A stretch of 64,000 nucleotides of DNA. Source: Liopterus haemorrhoidalis. Its lineage: Eukaryota > Arthropoda > Insecta > Coleoptera > Dytiscidae. The stretch covers positions 248,001 to 312,000 of the forward strand of contig OZ020612.1 in assembly GCA_963971575.1 (NCBI GenBank). The letters run 5' to 3'. The notes below the pieces were generated by a model. That model had not been told where the DNA came from and did not search any database. It saw only the letters and a list, made by a program, of their open reading frames with translations. Position 1 is the first letter of the stretch, and each line of letters opens with the position of its first letter. Positions 51,545 to 61,394 of this stretch are shown one piece after another. Both the position numbers and the translations under genes were made by a program.

Positions 51545-52230
51545 ACAAAATTTAGCCCTTTAAATCGTGACATTCATGAGAAGAAACTGGAATTTGAACA
51601 TGTCAAATTAAGCATAAGTTTTAAAAATTTTAATTGTATTTTTTTGCAACAACATCGATGCTCGACACACCAAGTCAATTTCTTCAGTCCACCATTTATT
51701 TAATATTTCTGTGGTCGTGTTAGAACATTTTGGGGACCCCTGCAGTAGTGGGTTAATAGAATGATGTGTCGTCGAGCCGATTACGCGGTGTTCATATATT
51801 GCTGGAGGCAACAAAATTTACCTTGTCTGCCATATGCTCTGGTTCGTCGTTCGTCGTTCGTTATTATTATAGAGATGCGAGATGCGAGGACGACGCCGGT
51901 TGAGCGCCGCTGTGTTGCACATGGTCGCCCCGATGTTGTCTTGAAATTGCATCACAAGTGAACAAACATTAGAGGGTACCAGCCGATAAAATTGTCTCCG
52001 AGTGTATTGGATAGACTAGATAGTTTGTTAGCTTCAAATAGAATTTGGTAAATTGCATGATGCGGAGAAGAAGATAAAAACTACGTGCCGTCACACGGCG
52101 ACAATATATACACACAAACACAATGGAGGATCCAGCATCATGGGGGCAACACCATTAAATGCGTATATCCAAAATTTGTTAAAAAATAATACGAGAAACT
52201 GAGCGCGTTGTGTAAAATAATTTTTTATGC
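51545..52230. other. Unassigned region
   Basis: It contains a mildly GC-rich patch (51760-51960) with short ORFs in several frames. No motif was recognised. Confidence 0.3.
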
Positions 52231-52239
52231 TAATTTTGA

Positions 52240-52830
52240 GAAAAGGATTATGAAGAAAATATTAAAAAATTATATGCTTTCTTAATTTTTGAGTTAGATC
52301 CAACATTGTTCAGTTTTTTGCCTATATTTCCAAAACATTTGCCAACTTCAAAATGGACCCAATTTTATTAATCTATGAGTAAAAATACATATTTATACCA
52401 ATTTTCAATACAATCAGAGACAAAAATTTGTTGCTTAAAAATAACGATTTTTTAAAGTCTACCCTTACGATTTTTTCGATTTTTTGCCATTTTCAAGGGT
52501 TTTGGATTAATGCCCACACAAAACTTAATAATTAATTTATTAAAACCCAAATTTTTATTTAGTCTAAACAATGTAGGACAATATTAAAAATTCAAATCGT
52601 AGATTACTATCTTTAATTGATTTTTGTTAGGATTTATCAAAATATTCAAAAAAAAAAAAAAAATTAAAAAGAAAAAATTTTCAAGTTTCAAAATTTGGCT
52701 ACAAGTCAATTAGGACCTCAAGATTTCAAAAAATTCAACAGTTGGTCTTTATCGCATTTCGTTTTTGAGATACGTCCATGGGAAGATAAAAATTCCTATT
52801 AATCGCGCCATATTAAAATTTGTCATAATT
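52240..52830 (+). mobile_element. Family C repeat, inverted relative to 37229-38093
   Basis: TTTTTGCCTATATTTCCAAA, ACTTCAAAATGGACCCAATT, TTATTAATCTATGAGTAAAA and TACATATTTATACCAATTTT are the complement of the left part of the 37.2-kb copy. The TATATAAG end is not present. The sequence degrades into the tandem array downstream. Confidence 0.55.
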
Positions 52831-52839
52831 TTAAAATAC

Positions 52840-53265
52840 ATTAGCCTTAAATTTTTACTAAACTAAATAACCTCCAAAAATCCTAAATAGAATCCAAAAA
52901 TTTCAACCCCAGGTAATTTTCTCTAACAGTTTGTGAGTTTTGATTTTTTTTAATACACAATTTTTACAAATTATGTAAATTATGCTATTAAAAACTTATA
53001 TAATCTCGAAACACATTTAACGATTAAAGACCAAATTTTTTTCAAAACTAAATAAACTACAGAAAATCAAAAAATTCCTACCACAGTCGCTATCTATAAC
53101 CGTTTGAGTTGCGCTGTTTTTTATTCACAGATAATATAAATTATGTAATTAAAAAAAAAATCGTAATCTCAAAACGCTTCGAACGATTAAAGCCTTAAAT
53201 TTTTTCTAGACTAAATAAACTACGGAGAATCCAAAATATAACCTCAGGTCAGGTTTTAACCAATA
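52840..53265 (+). repeat. Degenerate ~170-bp tandem array, about 2.5 units
   Basis: AAATTTTTACTAAACTAAAT, AAATTTTTTTCAAAACTAAA and AAATTTTTTCTAGACTAAAT recur about 170-180 bp apart. Each is followed by CCAAAAATT or similar, a TAACNGTTTG block, AAATTATGTAAATTATG-type sequence and TAATCTC..AAC..TT.AACGATTAAAG. Identity between units is modest. Confidence 0.6.
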
Positions 53266-53332
53266 TTGCATAAATTAGTAACTGAATTACATGATAAATT
53301 ACTAATTATTATAGGCCAATATTCTATTAAAT

Positions 53333-53532
53333 CACATTGTAAAAAAAACCAGGGAATTTACATGATACGTCAAGAAAAATTAATACAGTATTCCAATTAA
53401 TTTTACAGAACTCTGTAAAATTAATCGGAATACTGTATTAATTTTACAGAGCTCTGTAAAATTAATTGGAATACTGTATTAATTTTTCTTGACGTATCAT
53501 GTAAATTCCCTGTTTTTTTTTTTTACAGTGCA
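53333..53532. mobile_element. Near-perfect palindromic MITE
   Basis: The left arm CAGGGAATTTACATGATACG, TCAAGAAAAATTAATACAGT, ATTCCAATTAATTTTACAG is mirrored exactly by the right arm about 45 bp away. The spacer repeats the same motif (AATTAATCGGAATACTGTAT). Outer CACATTGTAAAAAAA and TTTTTTTTTACAGTGCAC are imperfectly inverted. It has no coding capacity. Confidence 0.85.
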
Positions 53533-53539
53533 CTGTATA

Positions 53540-54505
53540 CATTTTTTTTAAATTAAATTTATTTTGAGCTTGACTGCTAGGATCATTACCCAGGATACAA
53601 TCATCTATATCTAGATATACATAAATATAAACACAATATACAATTAATTTTATATTAATATTTTATTTATGCTAATAAATTGAATAGAATAATCTGTATG
53701 CTTGTAGGGAAGATGATACTGTGTTTTAATAATTCTTGTAGTATAAATTTTAGCACTGAAATGGATCATGAACTTTTTTTATCCCATACCATACAACCAA
53801 GGATTAATCTAAAAATCTGAGTAATGCACATTAATGTGAACCGGAATAGTAAAACAGGAATTTTTGATATGATAATTATTGATCTGATATCGAAATTTTT
53901 GCAAAACCGGGATTACAATATTTATTTGGCCTACTGGAGAACTGGACAGCAATGCTGGTGCACCATTATCAGATAGTTTACGAAGCACTGGTTTATGAGA
54001 TCCCAGTATTGAAACTAAAACAAAATTCTCTGCATTGATTTTTGAATTATTTAAAAAAAAAAATTTGTTTCATCATAAAATGTTAGAGGGGGTAATTACC
54101 CCTATTACCCTTCGTTGGATCCGCCATTACGCGCGTGCCTCCGTCGTATGTAATGCAAATGCGACATTAGGGGAATATCGAAGGAAATTGGTAGGTGATT
54201 TGTATCCTGTGGAAAAAGTGATTTTGTTCTTAGGTAGATATCGGAAGGTCTGGTAGGCCAAGGAAAGCCATCAATTGTCGGCGATGATAAAATCCGAAAA
54301 GTAGAATCCGCGCCTTGAACACGCGTGATCCACGCACAGCCGAGGGATATCAGGTATCAAGGTAATCCGCCGGAGCTCACTTTGCACAAACAGTAACGAA
54401 TTTATTGGACAGCCTAATATAATTTTTACCCCGGCGTTCTCCGTTCTCCGTTCTCTGCCATATGCGACTGCGACAAAAAACACTTTCTGAACTTATATTT
54501 AACTC
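53540..54505. other. Mostly unassigned, with a HINE-B shard
   Basis: At 53808-53870 AAAATCTGAGTAATGCACAT, GTGAACCGGAATAGTAAAAC, AGGAATTTTTGATATGAT is a HINE-B internal fragment. 54100-54480 is less AT-rich without a recognisable gene. Confidence 0.4.
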
Positions 54506-54511
54506 GAAATT

Positions 54512-54710
54512 TATCTAGGAGGTTCATCTGAAAAGTTCACGACCTGATCTATAGATTGCTGTACTACATCTAAAAGGAGACAACGGAAATTTTTTAACAA
54601 AATGAATAATGTGTTGGGTTGCGGAATTTGAACATTCGTTCAAGATTAGAAGACCCTCGTAGTGGACGTCCCAAAAGAACCACGACACCAGAAATCTTTT
54701 ATAAAATCCA
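54512..54710 (+). pseudogene. mariner-like N-terminal fragment
   Basis: GGAGGTTCATCTGAAAAGTT resembles a mariner terminal repeat. About 150 bp on, the translation RPRSGRPKRTTTPEI matches the linker between the two helix-turn-helix domains of mariner transposases (DDPRSGRPKTATTPEIV). The intervening sequence is deleted. It ends at an ATT/TTTA microsatellite. Confidence 0.5.
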
Positions 54711-54891
54711 CTATACTGTTTAAAATTATTATTATTATTTATTTATTTATTTAAGTTAAATATACATAAAATAAATAAATATGATGTGTGTGAATGAATA
54801 TTTCAAGAACATTCATTCACAACCACTAAAGACTGTGAAAATCAGTCTATGCGTAGTGTTCTATTTAATCGAAAAAAAAAATCAGCTGTGG

Positions 54892-55312
54892 CCACTACAG
54901 GAACGACCGCCATCGTAAAGTACTTATATAAAATACATTCTAGCAGCAGAGTAGAAATAACTTGGCCTAATATTTTCTAACAGAGATATTATTTATCATG
55001 ACCATGGAAACGTTACATATAAGTATGAAAAAATTGAGACTTAAAAATTTTTCGTTTTATCAAAAAATGTTTCAAATAAAAGTTATTAGTTATTGCTTTT
55101 ATAGAAACTTTTGTTCAATAATTTTTTTCGAAATATTTTTCTGTTGTGAAATATTCACAAAAATCTTAAAATCGACACAAGTAAAATCCCATTTTTAGTC
55201 AACCGATTTTTACCAAAAGTTGATCAACTCGTGTCATTGATGTCAAGAGCTTAAATATGCAGTTTCATAAAAATCCTTTCAGCCTAATTTGCTCTGCACG
55301 TGTACACAGACG

Positions 55313-55349
<37 letters not shown>

Positions 55350-55495
55350 ACGGACGGACAGACAGACCGGCAGACATCATGCTAAAAATAGTCAAAACGT
55401 TATGTAGGGCCTCAAGTCGTGGAGATCCATCGAAATCTCGAAATGTCAAAATCTGTATGATCACAATACCTCCCTTATATATGTTGACGGTCGGT
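54892..55495 (-). mobile_element. HINE-A copy 11, full length
   Basis: A 604-bp copy. Hairpin end TCAGCTGTGGCCACTACAGG (one stem mismatch), GACA tract 55306-55368, 5' end TATATATGTTGACGGTCGGT with an A-run. Confidence 0.87.
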
Positions 55496-55499
55496 AAAA

Positions 55500-55735
55500 A
55501 TGTATACAGTTAAATAAATGTATCAACTTACATATATATTACATTTAAATGTTCCTGCTGGCTTAAGAAAATATTTACAATATACAAGTATAATTATAAT
55601 TTATAACAATTCCTTTATTTCTGAGACAAACTGAAACAGTATGTTTTAGTTTGGTTTATTCTGTGTATTGTTAATACATTTATTTCCAGAAAATTACTAA
55701 AACTATTATAAATTTTTTGTACTTTGGTACTATAA
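55500..55735. other. AT-rich spacer
   Basis: No distinct feature before the hAT relic. Confidence 0.3.
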
Positions 55736-55737
55736 AA

Positions 55738-56345
55738 TGGATACGTTCAAAAAGAAGTTAGTTCTTTGGAATAATCGCTTACAAGAGGAAGATATAGAAA
55801 TGTTTCCACTTTTGGAACAATTTTTGATTGCTGCTGATGTCAACCAGAAAGCCATATTCAACATAAGTTAACATTTAAAAGCATTAGCTGAGAAAATTTT
55901 AATAATTATTTCCCTGAAAATGAGGATCCTCGTAAAGGTAACCTCTGGATTAATAATCCATTCTTGGAAGATATAAAGTCATGTGCACTTGATCCTCGTG
56001 AAAAATAAAAGCTGATCGAGTTGTCTTGTGATGTCACTCTGGTGTCCAGACATAAAATGCAATCATTGTCTCAATTTTGGAAATTGCAAGTAAAAAAACA
56101 TTTATCTTTAAGTTATAAAGCTATCAAGTCATTTTTTCGACTTCCTATTGTGCGAAAAGACTTTTTCAGGGATGTTAATAATATAAACCAAACAGAGAAA
56201 TCGAAAGGATGTCAATGCAGCGCTTCGTCTCCCAGAAACAACTCTGCAGCCACGTATATCAAATTATCTTAGCTTTCAATCGGTCTGCGAAATATTTATC
56301 CTATTTTCGCCGGTCCGCAGGTGAAAAAAGGTTCAAGAACACTCC
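55738..56345 (+). pseudogene. hAT (ZBED/FAM200-like) transposase remnant
   Basis: It reads MDTFKKKLVLWNNRLQEEDI, EMFPLLEQFLIAADVNQKAI, FNIS, a stop, HLKALAEKI. After a shift it gives WINNPFLEDIKSCALDPREK, a stop, KLIELSCDVTL and LSQFWKLQVKKHLSLSYKAI, then KSFFRLPIV. This follows the F..KL.LW...L......FP.L, H...L, W+.NPF, LIELS.D and FW order of the branch also seen at 35478-35762. Two stops and frameshifts are present. A likely terminus (CGGTCCGCAGGTGAAAAAAG, GTTCAAGAACACTC) lies at 56310-56343. Confidence 0.75.
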
Positions 56346-56349
56346 TATA

Positions 56350-57205
56350 AACGACTATTATAGAAATATCTTGAGAAATGGTACTTTTGAAATGATAAGT
56401 TAAAATTGTTGGTGTACAGCATGTGTGGCTATTAACGTCCATCACAGCTTATTTAGTTATGTAACACTTTCAGAATAAAATAACTGCTGTGGAACATTGC
56501 TGAAAAAGTTTTGTTGATGTTCAGGGAGATTATATTGAAAAATAAAAGTTATTTCAGAAAGAAAAATACGAAGTTTAATTATCAAATCTTGTTGTAAAGG
56601 CCAAAGAAATTGATACCGGTCCTGTGTTGAGTGTTCACCGTTCGATCATCGTGCTGATCTGTGAATATTCACCTGAGCAGTTCACCTCGGCATATCGGCA
56701 TATCGGCATATCGGCATATCGGGAGGCGATAACAAGCCGATTGCCACAATGCAATAATTCTTCGTTTGGAATTCAGAACGATTGAAAAAGTAAAAAGACG
56801 TCACGGAAAACGAATAAATCTTCCCACGAATAACTTAATTAAAAAATAAAAAAAGTAATTTAGCTTCGTAAATGAAAATAAATATAGTAAATTACGTTTA
56901 AAAAGTTGGTATTGTTTTAATCTCGCTGTTGTAAGTAACCCTACCACTTTCAAGATTAACAAATGAAAATTTAATAAGACGGACTAATTCTAAAATGATT
57001 TACATTACAAACGAAGTTTTTGCGAGCGAACTCGGTCCGGAGTCCATAAACCAGAAATATCGGCACACCAATTACACTTTACGACACTTTGCATTGATTT
57101 AAGTATATTTCCCTTCGTCCTCCCTTCTCCCACCTCCCTCTTCCGTCCTCCGTCCTTCGTCTCCCTACCTTGCTCCAACCAATACATTGAAACAAGATAT
57201 AAACA
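56350..57205. other. Unassigned region with microsatellite
   Basis: It contains (CATATCGG)n at 56691-56722 and a pyrimidine-rich patch at 57110-57175. No gene was identified. Confidence 0.3.
56691..56722. repeat. (CATATCGG)n tandem
   Basis: Four consecutive 8-bp units. Confidence 0.92.
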
Positions 57206-57209
57206 TTGG

Positions 57210-57262
57210 GAAATCTTACACATTTCAGGATTTCGTTAGTATCTAGTAAGTCTCACAAAGAG
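57210..57262 (-). mobile_element. HINE-B 3' terminus fragment
   Basis: CTTACACATTTCAGGATTTC, GTTAGTATCTAGTAAGT retains the inverted 5' motif and part of the hairpin of HINE-B. Confidence 0.5.
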
Positions 57263-57537
57263 TCCAATGCTGTATGTTTGGGATAAAATTAATAAATAAT
57301 ATTAATTTTTAATTTAATCATTTTTACCGACCGTCAACATATATAAGGAAGGTATTGTGATCATACCGATTTTCAACTATTTTTAGCATGATATCTGTTG
57401 GTCTGTCTGTCTGTCTGTCCGTCCGTCTGTCTGTGTACACGTGCAGAGCAAATTCGGCTAAAAGGATTTTTATGAAACTTCATATTTAAGCTTTTGAATG
57501 ACACGAGTTGGTCAACTTTTAGTAAAAATTGGTTGAC

Positions 57538-57620
57538 TAGAAATGGGAGTTTACTCGTGTCGATTTTTTAGAAATGGGAGTTTACTCGTGTCGATTTTTT
57601 AGAAATGGGAGTTTACTCGT
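57538..57620 (+). repeat. Triplicated 31-bp segment within HINE-A
   Basis: AGAAATGGGAGTTTACTCGT, GTCGATTTTTT appears three times in tandem. Other HINE-A copies have one. Confidence 0.9.
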
Positions 57621-57804
57621 GAAGATTTTTGCGAATATTTCATTACAGAAAAAATTATTTAACAAAAGTTGCTATAAAATCAATAACTTTTAATTGAGAT
57701 ATTTTTTGATAAAACGAAAATATATTGAAATTTTTTTCGATATTTTACTAAGTATTTATTTTTTCATACTTATATGTAACGTTTCCATGTTCATGATAAA
57801 TAAT

Positions 57805-57956
57805 CAGACCAATTCTGTAACTCTATTCTAATTGTAACTAAATTCGTCACTATGAGCAAGGTCAGTTACTATCATGAATGAAAGCCATTATACTTTTTAT
57901 AATATTTTATGTTGTAGTAACGTTATTACACAGTAACTTTTTACAGAATTGATCTG
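57805..57956. mobile_element. 152-bp MITE inside HINE-A
   Basis: The ends are CAGACCAATTCTGTAAC and, from the right, CAGATCAATTCTGTAAA. Inner GTTACTA, GTAACGTT and AGTAAC motifs are also inverted. Other HINE-A copies run uninterrupted from GATAAATAAT to ATCTC, which defines the insert. The target duplication is unclear. Confidence 0.82.
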
Positions 57957-58079
57957 ATTATCTCGAAAATATTAGACAAAGTTATTTCTACTCTGCTGCT
58001 AGAACGTATTTTAAGTACTTTGTGATGGCGGTCGGTTCTGTGGTGGCCACAGCTGATTTTTTATTATATCGAAATTATC

Positions 58080-58330
58080 GAAATTTATTGTTGGAAAAAA
58101 ATATTAAGTATGGTTCAAATGAAAGCTCTTGAAGCGTTAATTAAATGGCAAGTAATCAAATTACCCGAAGGAGTTTAAAAATCGGAAAACAGTTTGCAAT
58201 AAAGCATTGATGAATTTTTGATGCGAAAAATTATTTTCAAATCATTTTGAACTCAAAAGTGTTGTTTAAAAATTCGAAAAATCTAAGTATTAAACATTAA
58301 TGTGAACAACATTTCAATAGAAATTTATAA
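58080..58330 (+). mobile_element. HINE-B internal fragment
   Basis: GTATGGTTCAAATGAAAGCT, CAATAAAGCA and AACATTAATGTGAACAACAT resemble the HINE-B middle, strongly diverged. Confidence 0.4.
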
Positions 58331-58560
58331 TCACATTATTTTTTCCAGAAATATCGAACTTTTGTGTTGATAAAATTAATTATCTAAGGATGAAACATTT
58401 TGTTTGCGCAGCAAAACTGAAGCATTTTTAACTCATTTTGTCTTGTCTTTTAAAAACGTGTTCTTTGTGTGCTTTGGGGGAAGTACTCAAGCCCAGGACA
58501 ATTATTCATTTTCATTAAAAAAAAATTGAACATTTTTCTTTAGTTTCAGATTTAGTTTCA

Positions 58561-58923
58561 ACAATTAGACAGACTAAAGCAGAAACTAATGGAAAAACGT
58601 CCGAATTTATTTAACCAAAAAGAAATCATTTTCATTATGACAATGCACATATTCACTCAGCAAAAATTATCTTCGAAAAAATACAAGACTGGGAAATTAT
58701 GCTACATCCAACGTATTCACCCGATCTCGCGCCTTCCCATGTTTTCATGTATGAAATATAAACTCAGAGAAAAAAAAAAAAAAATAGAAAAATCACCGAT
58801 ATAGTAAATCACCTGATCAGTCATTTTAAGTCAAAACCAGAAAACTTCTATAGAGACGGTATCAAAAAATTAGTACAATGTTGGGAAGACGTAATGAATA
58901 ATGATAGAAATGATATATTTTGA
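58561..58923 (+). pseudogene. mariner transposase C-terminal remnant
   Basis: Across two frameshifts it reads QLDRLKQKLMEKRPNLFNQK, YDNAHIHSAKIIFEKIQDWE, IMLHPTYSPDLAPSHVFMYE, then VNHLISHFKSKPENFYRDGI and KKLVQCWEDVMNN. This is the mariner catalytic half: the second Asp (YDNA) is visible, and the third is replaced by His (SPDLAPSH instead of SPDLAPSD). The ending FYRDGI.KLV.RWQKVI.N is well conserved. It differs from the mariner at 25.7 kb and belongs to another lineage. Confidence 0.8.
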
Positions 58924-59205
58924 CGAAAATGTCTTGATTTCCCTCATGGGACGCCTATGGTGGAATTCCGTAAAATATTCGAGAAACTGCTAGTAAATCA
59001 TATCCATGGAAACTATGTCATAATCTAGAACAGTGTTTCTCAACCAGTGGTCCGCGGACCTTAGCAAAATTTTAGTGGTCCGCGAAAGTTTTATACATTA
59101 TTATTTTTGAGATTTTTTGTTCATTTTTTGTGTATTTTGTTCATTTTTCAGTGATTTTTTATTACTAAGATATATGTAGAGTTTACATATACAGTTTATT
59201 TAATA

Positions 59206-59950
59206 CAGGTAACCCCCGTTCATTGTGACCCCGGCTAGTGCGGGTTCGTTATAATGCGACCGACAATTTAAGATTTTTAAGCTATCGGACACATCGACAA
59301 AGCGTGGAATGAAGTCACCCAGTTGTGTATGAAGGGTGTTTGGAAAAAATTCTTCAGTGAAATTGCTGAAGTTCACTGCAATCATAATAATTATGTTGAA
59401 AATATCATCGAAGGTATTAGTCATATAGCCATTTCCGAAGGCATCGAAGGTTTTGATGAAGATGATATTCAGACTTTGTTAAAATCACACGGTGAACCTT
59501 TGACTGATGAAGAGCTGCAGGAAATGGACTGTCATACGTCCCTAGAAAATGACGAACCTGTTTCCATGCGAAATTTAACTGTTAAAACCATCGAAAAGGC
59601 CCTTTCTCTTCACAATCAATGCTGAAGTTGTTAGAAGAGAACGACGAAGATTACGAGCGGGTGAGTGCTGTTAAACGTGGCTGTAATGCATTACTTGACA
59701 GTTATCGGCAAATTTTGCGCAATAAACGTAGAGAGGCCAAACAAGGGAATCTAGATTCTTTTTTGCAACGTGGAACAAAATAAATAAATTATTAATTATT
59801 TAATGTACCCCTTTTTGTTATTCTTAATGTTTGTTTAATAAATAAAGTGTTTTTCGAGGTTTACAATGTTTTTTCAAAAATCCCTCGTTGATTGCGAATT
59901 TTGTCCAGAATGTAACCTGTAACCTGTAGTACAGGTACCAGGGTAACCTG
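59206..59950 (+). mobile_element. Tigger/pogo-type element nested in the hAT
   Basis: The left end CAGGTAACCCCCGTTCATTG is preceded by TA. The right end is GTAACCTG followed by TA, within a locally repeated GTAACCTGTA stretch (59912-59952). It is the same family as 49296-49998, with both ends present here. Confidence 0.82.
59323..59780 (+). pseudogene. Tigger transposase C-terminal relic
   Basis: It begins AWNEVTQ-like, then LCMKGVWKKFFSEIAEVHCN, ISEGIEGFDEDDIQTLLKSH, GEPLTDEELQEMDC and KALSLHNQC. A one-base loss follows and the frame continues LKLLEENDEDYERVSAVKRG and CNALLDSYRQILRNKRREAK. It is nearly identical to 49465-49896 but broken by the frameshift. Confidence 0.8.
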
Positions 59951-60069
59951 TAGTACATTTATCATTGTATCTAATTTTTCTTTATTTATCTAGTGGTCCG
60001 GTGTAAAAAATTAAATATTTTACTGGTCCGCGGTACGTTTTCAGTTCAGAAACACTGATCTAAAAGACT

Positions 60070-60390
60070 TTAGAAAAACATGGAACATTGTAACAATCTA
60101 ACCGAGTTTACTTGGTAACGAGATGTTTTTATGTAGGCAGTCGGTTTACAAGTCTTGCTCAAGCAAGTATACTGACAGTTTGTGCCTCCGGGCGAAAAGT
60201 GTTTTTAGTATTCCGTATACTAGTGTAATGTTTTAAGTGTAAATAAATTTTTATCTTCTGGAACTGCGAACAAGTAAAAATATAATAAAAAATTTTTGAA
60301 AAAAAAATTCTTTTGTAGCTACTCCAAAATAATAAATTTTTTTTCGGTCCCCCAAATACGTATATATAGACAGTGTTCTGATTTGTTGTG
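60070..60390. other. Unassigned spacer
   Basis: No terminus or protein motif between two hAT-type elements. Confidence 0.3.
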
Positions 60391-60396
60391 ATAGAT

Positions 60397-60565
60397 CAGT
60401 ATTTCTCAAACTTTCGACAGTTGTGGACCACTTTCTGAATTCCACGCTAACCGTGGACCACCAAAAAAAAATGTTGTTGTGCGAGGCCCATTATTAATAC
60501 TAATGAAATTTTGTGTTCGCGGACCACAACGAACTGATTCGCGGACCACAGTTTGAGAAACACTG
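60397..60565. mobile_element. 169-bp hAT-type MITE
   Basis: The ends are CAGTATTTCTCAAACTTTCG and, from the right, CAGTGTTTCTCAAACTGTGG. GTGGACCAC/GCGGACCAC subterminal repeats occur at both ends. The flanks are TGATAGAT (60389-60396) and TGATATAT (60566-60573), 7 of 8 identical. Confidence 0.9.
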
Positions 60566-60669
60566 TGATATATCACAGAAACAATCAGTAAAATTAAATT
60601 TTGTGTAATGATAACAACGTATTATTTTCTGGCAACCGTTTTCTCCTAAGATTGTCAACTTAACCCACC

Positions 60670-61390
60670 TCCCTCTATAAAAGAACGTGTACTACGTTCT
60701 TTAGGACGTTCTTTGTAAGACGTGCGGGTACCATAGTTAGTTGGAAATATCGAAGTGATTGTTTTTATGTATTAATTGATATCTGAGCTGAGTGAAAATT
60801 TCGAAGCCAGTGGGAATTATATCCATTTGCCCGTGTTCCATAGACAAGCGTATTACCACGAACCCACACCTGGTTAAGTAATGATTGATGTAAGAAAATG
60901 ACGACGGTCATGTATTTTTCTCCGAGAGAGAGAGAGAGGGAGAGAGAGAGAAAGAGATGAAGTAGTGGAAAACAATGTCGTGTTTTTAAGTAATGTTTGT
61001 GGTGCGAGGGTTGTTGCGGATATGATATGACAAGGATGTGGAAATACATGAAAATCTGTCAAAACTGTAGAAAGTTCTTTCGTACATATCAGAGATATAC
61101 GCGTACACCTGCTCCACTCGTCACAGTACCGCCGCCTCCACCGCCTCCACCGCCGCCGCCGCCAGAGCCAACAAAACCAAACAAACACTGCGACTGGATC
61201 TCTAAATGGATTTCCTCAACAACATCGGCTTTAGAAACAATCACTCTGATATTTCTAACTACCTAACTTACACGCACGTCTTACGTATTACGTTTCTTAA
61301 ATACAGACAGTTAAATAAAGTGGACGGAAAAGAGCGCGTAGTACTGACCAAAATAAGCGAAAAGCAAATTAACCATATCATCTCCACATA
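60670..61390. other. Possible promoter/exon region, unproven
   Basis: CTCTATAAAAGAACGTGTAC (60673) is a TATA-like element. Downstream are (AG)n at 60923-60952 and a CCGCCTCCACCGCC tract (61128-61162). The plus ORF 60997-61266 is Cys-rich at first and then polyproline from the repeat. It has no known domain. It may be a 5' exon or just a low-complexity stretch. Confidence 0.2.
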
Positions 61391-61394
61391 TTTA

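Larger units (their letters stand above)
57326..58056 (+). mobile_element. HINE-A copy 12 with internal triplication and a MITE insertion
   Basis: 5' end ACCGACCGTCAACATATATA, GTCT/GTCC tract (57401-57432), CAGAGCAAATTCGGCTAAAA. The 31-bp block GAAATGGGAGTTTACTCGTG, TCGATTTTTTA is triplicated (57538-57620). A MITE (57805-57956) is inserted in the GATAAATAAT block. The hairpin end CTGTGGTGGCCACAGCTGA lies before Ts. Part of the conserved 5' block is deleted near 57374. Confidence 0.86.
59031..60057. mobile_element. hAT-type element with a Tigger nested inside
   Basis: The ends are CAGTGTTTCTCAACCAGTGG and, from the right, CAGTGTTTCTGAACTGAAAA. GTCCGCGGACC and GGTCCGCGGTAC subterminal motifs are present. 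The flanks are ATCTAGAA (59023-59030) and ATCTAAAA (60058-60065), 7 of 8 identical. The interior is mainly the Tigger insertion 59206-59950. Confidence 0.88.

Noticed and set aside
54035..54256. ORF in a relatively GC-rich stretch as a host exon
   Set aside because: No known motif, no convincing splice pair, and neighbouring HINE and mariner fragments suggest repeat-derived DNA.
60997..61266. Proline-rich secreted or cytoskeletal protein
   Set aside because: The proline run comes from a CCGCCT repeat and the Cys-rich start matches no family. It is kept only as a low-interest observation.
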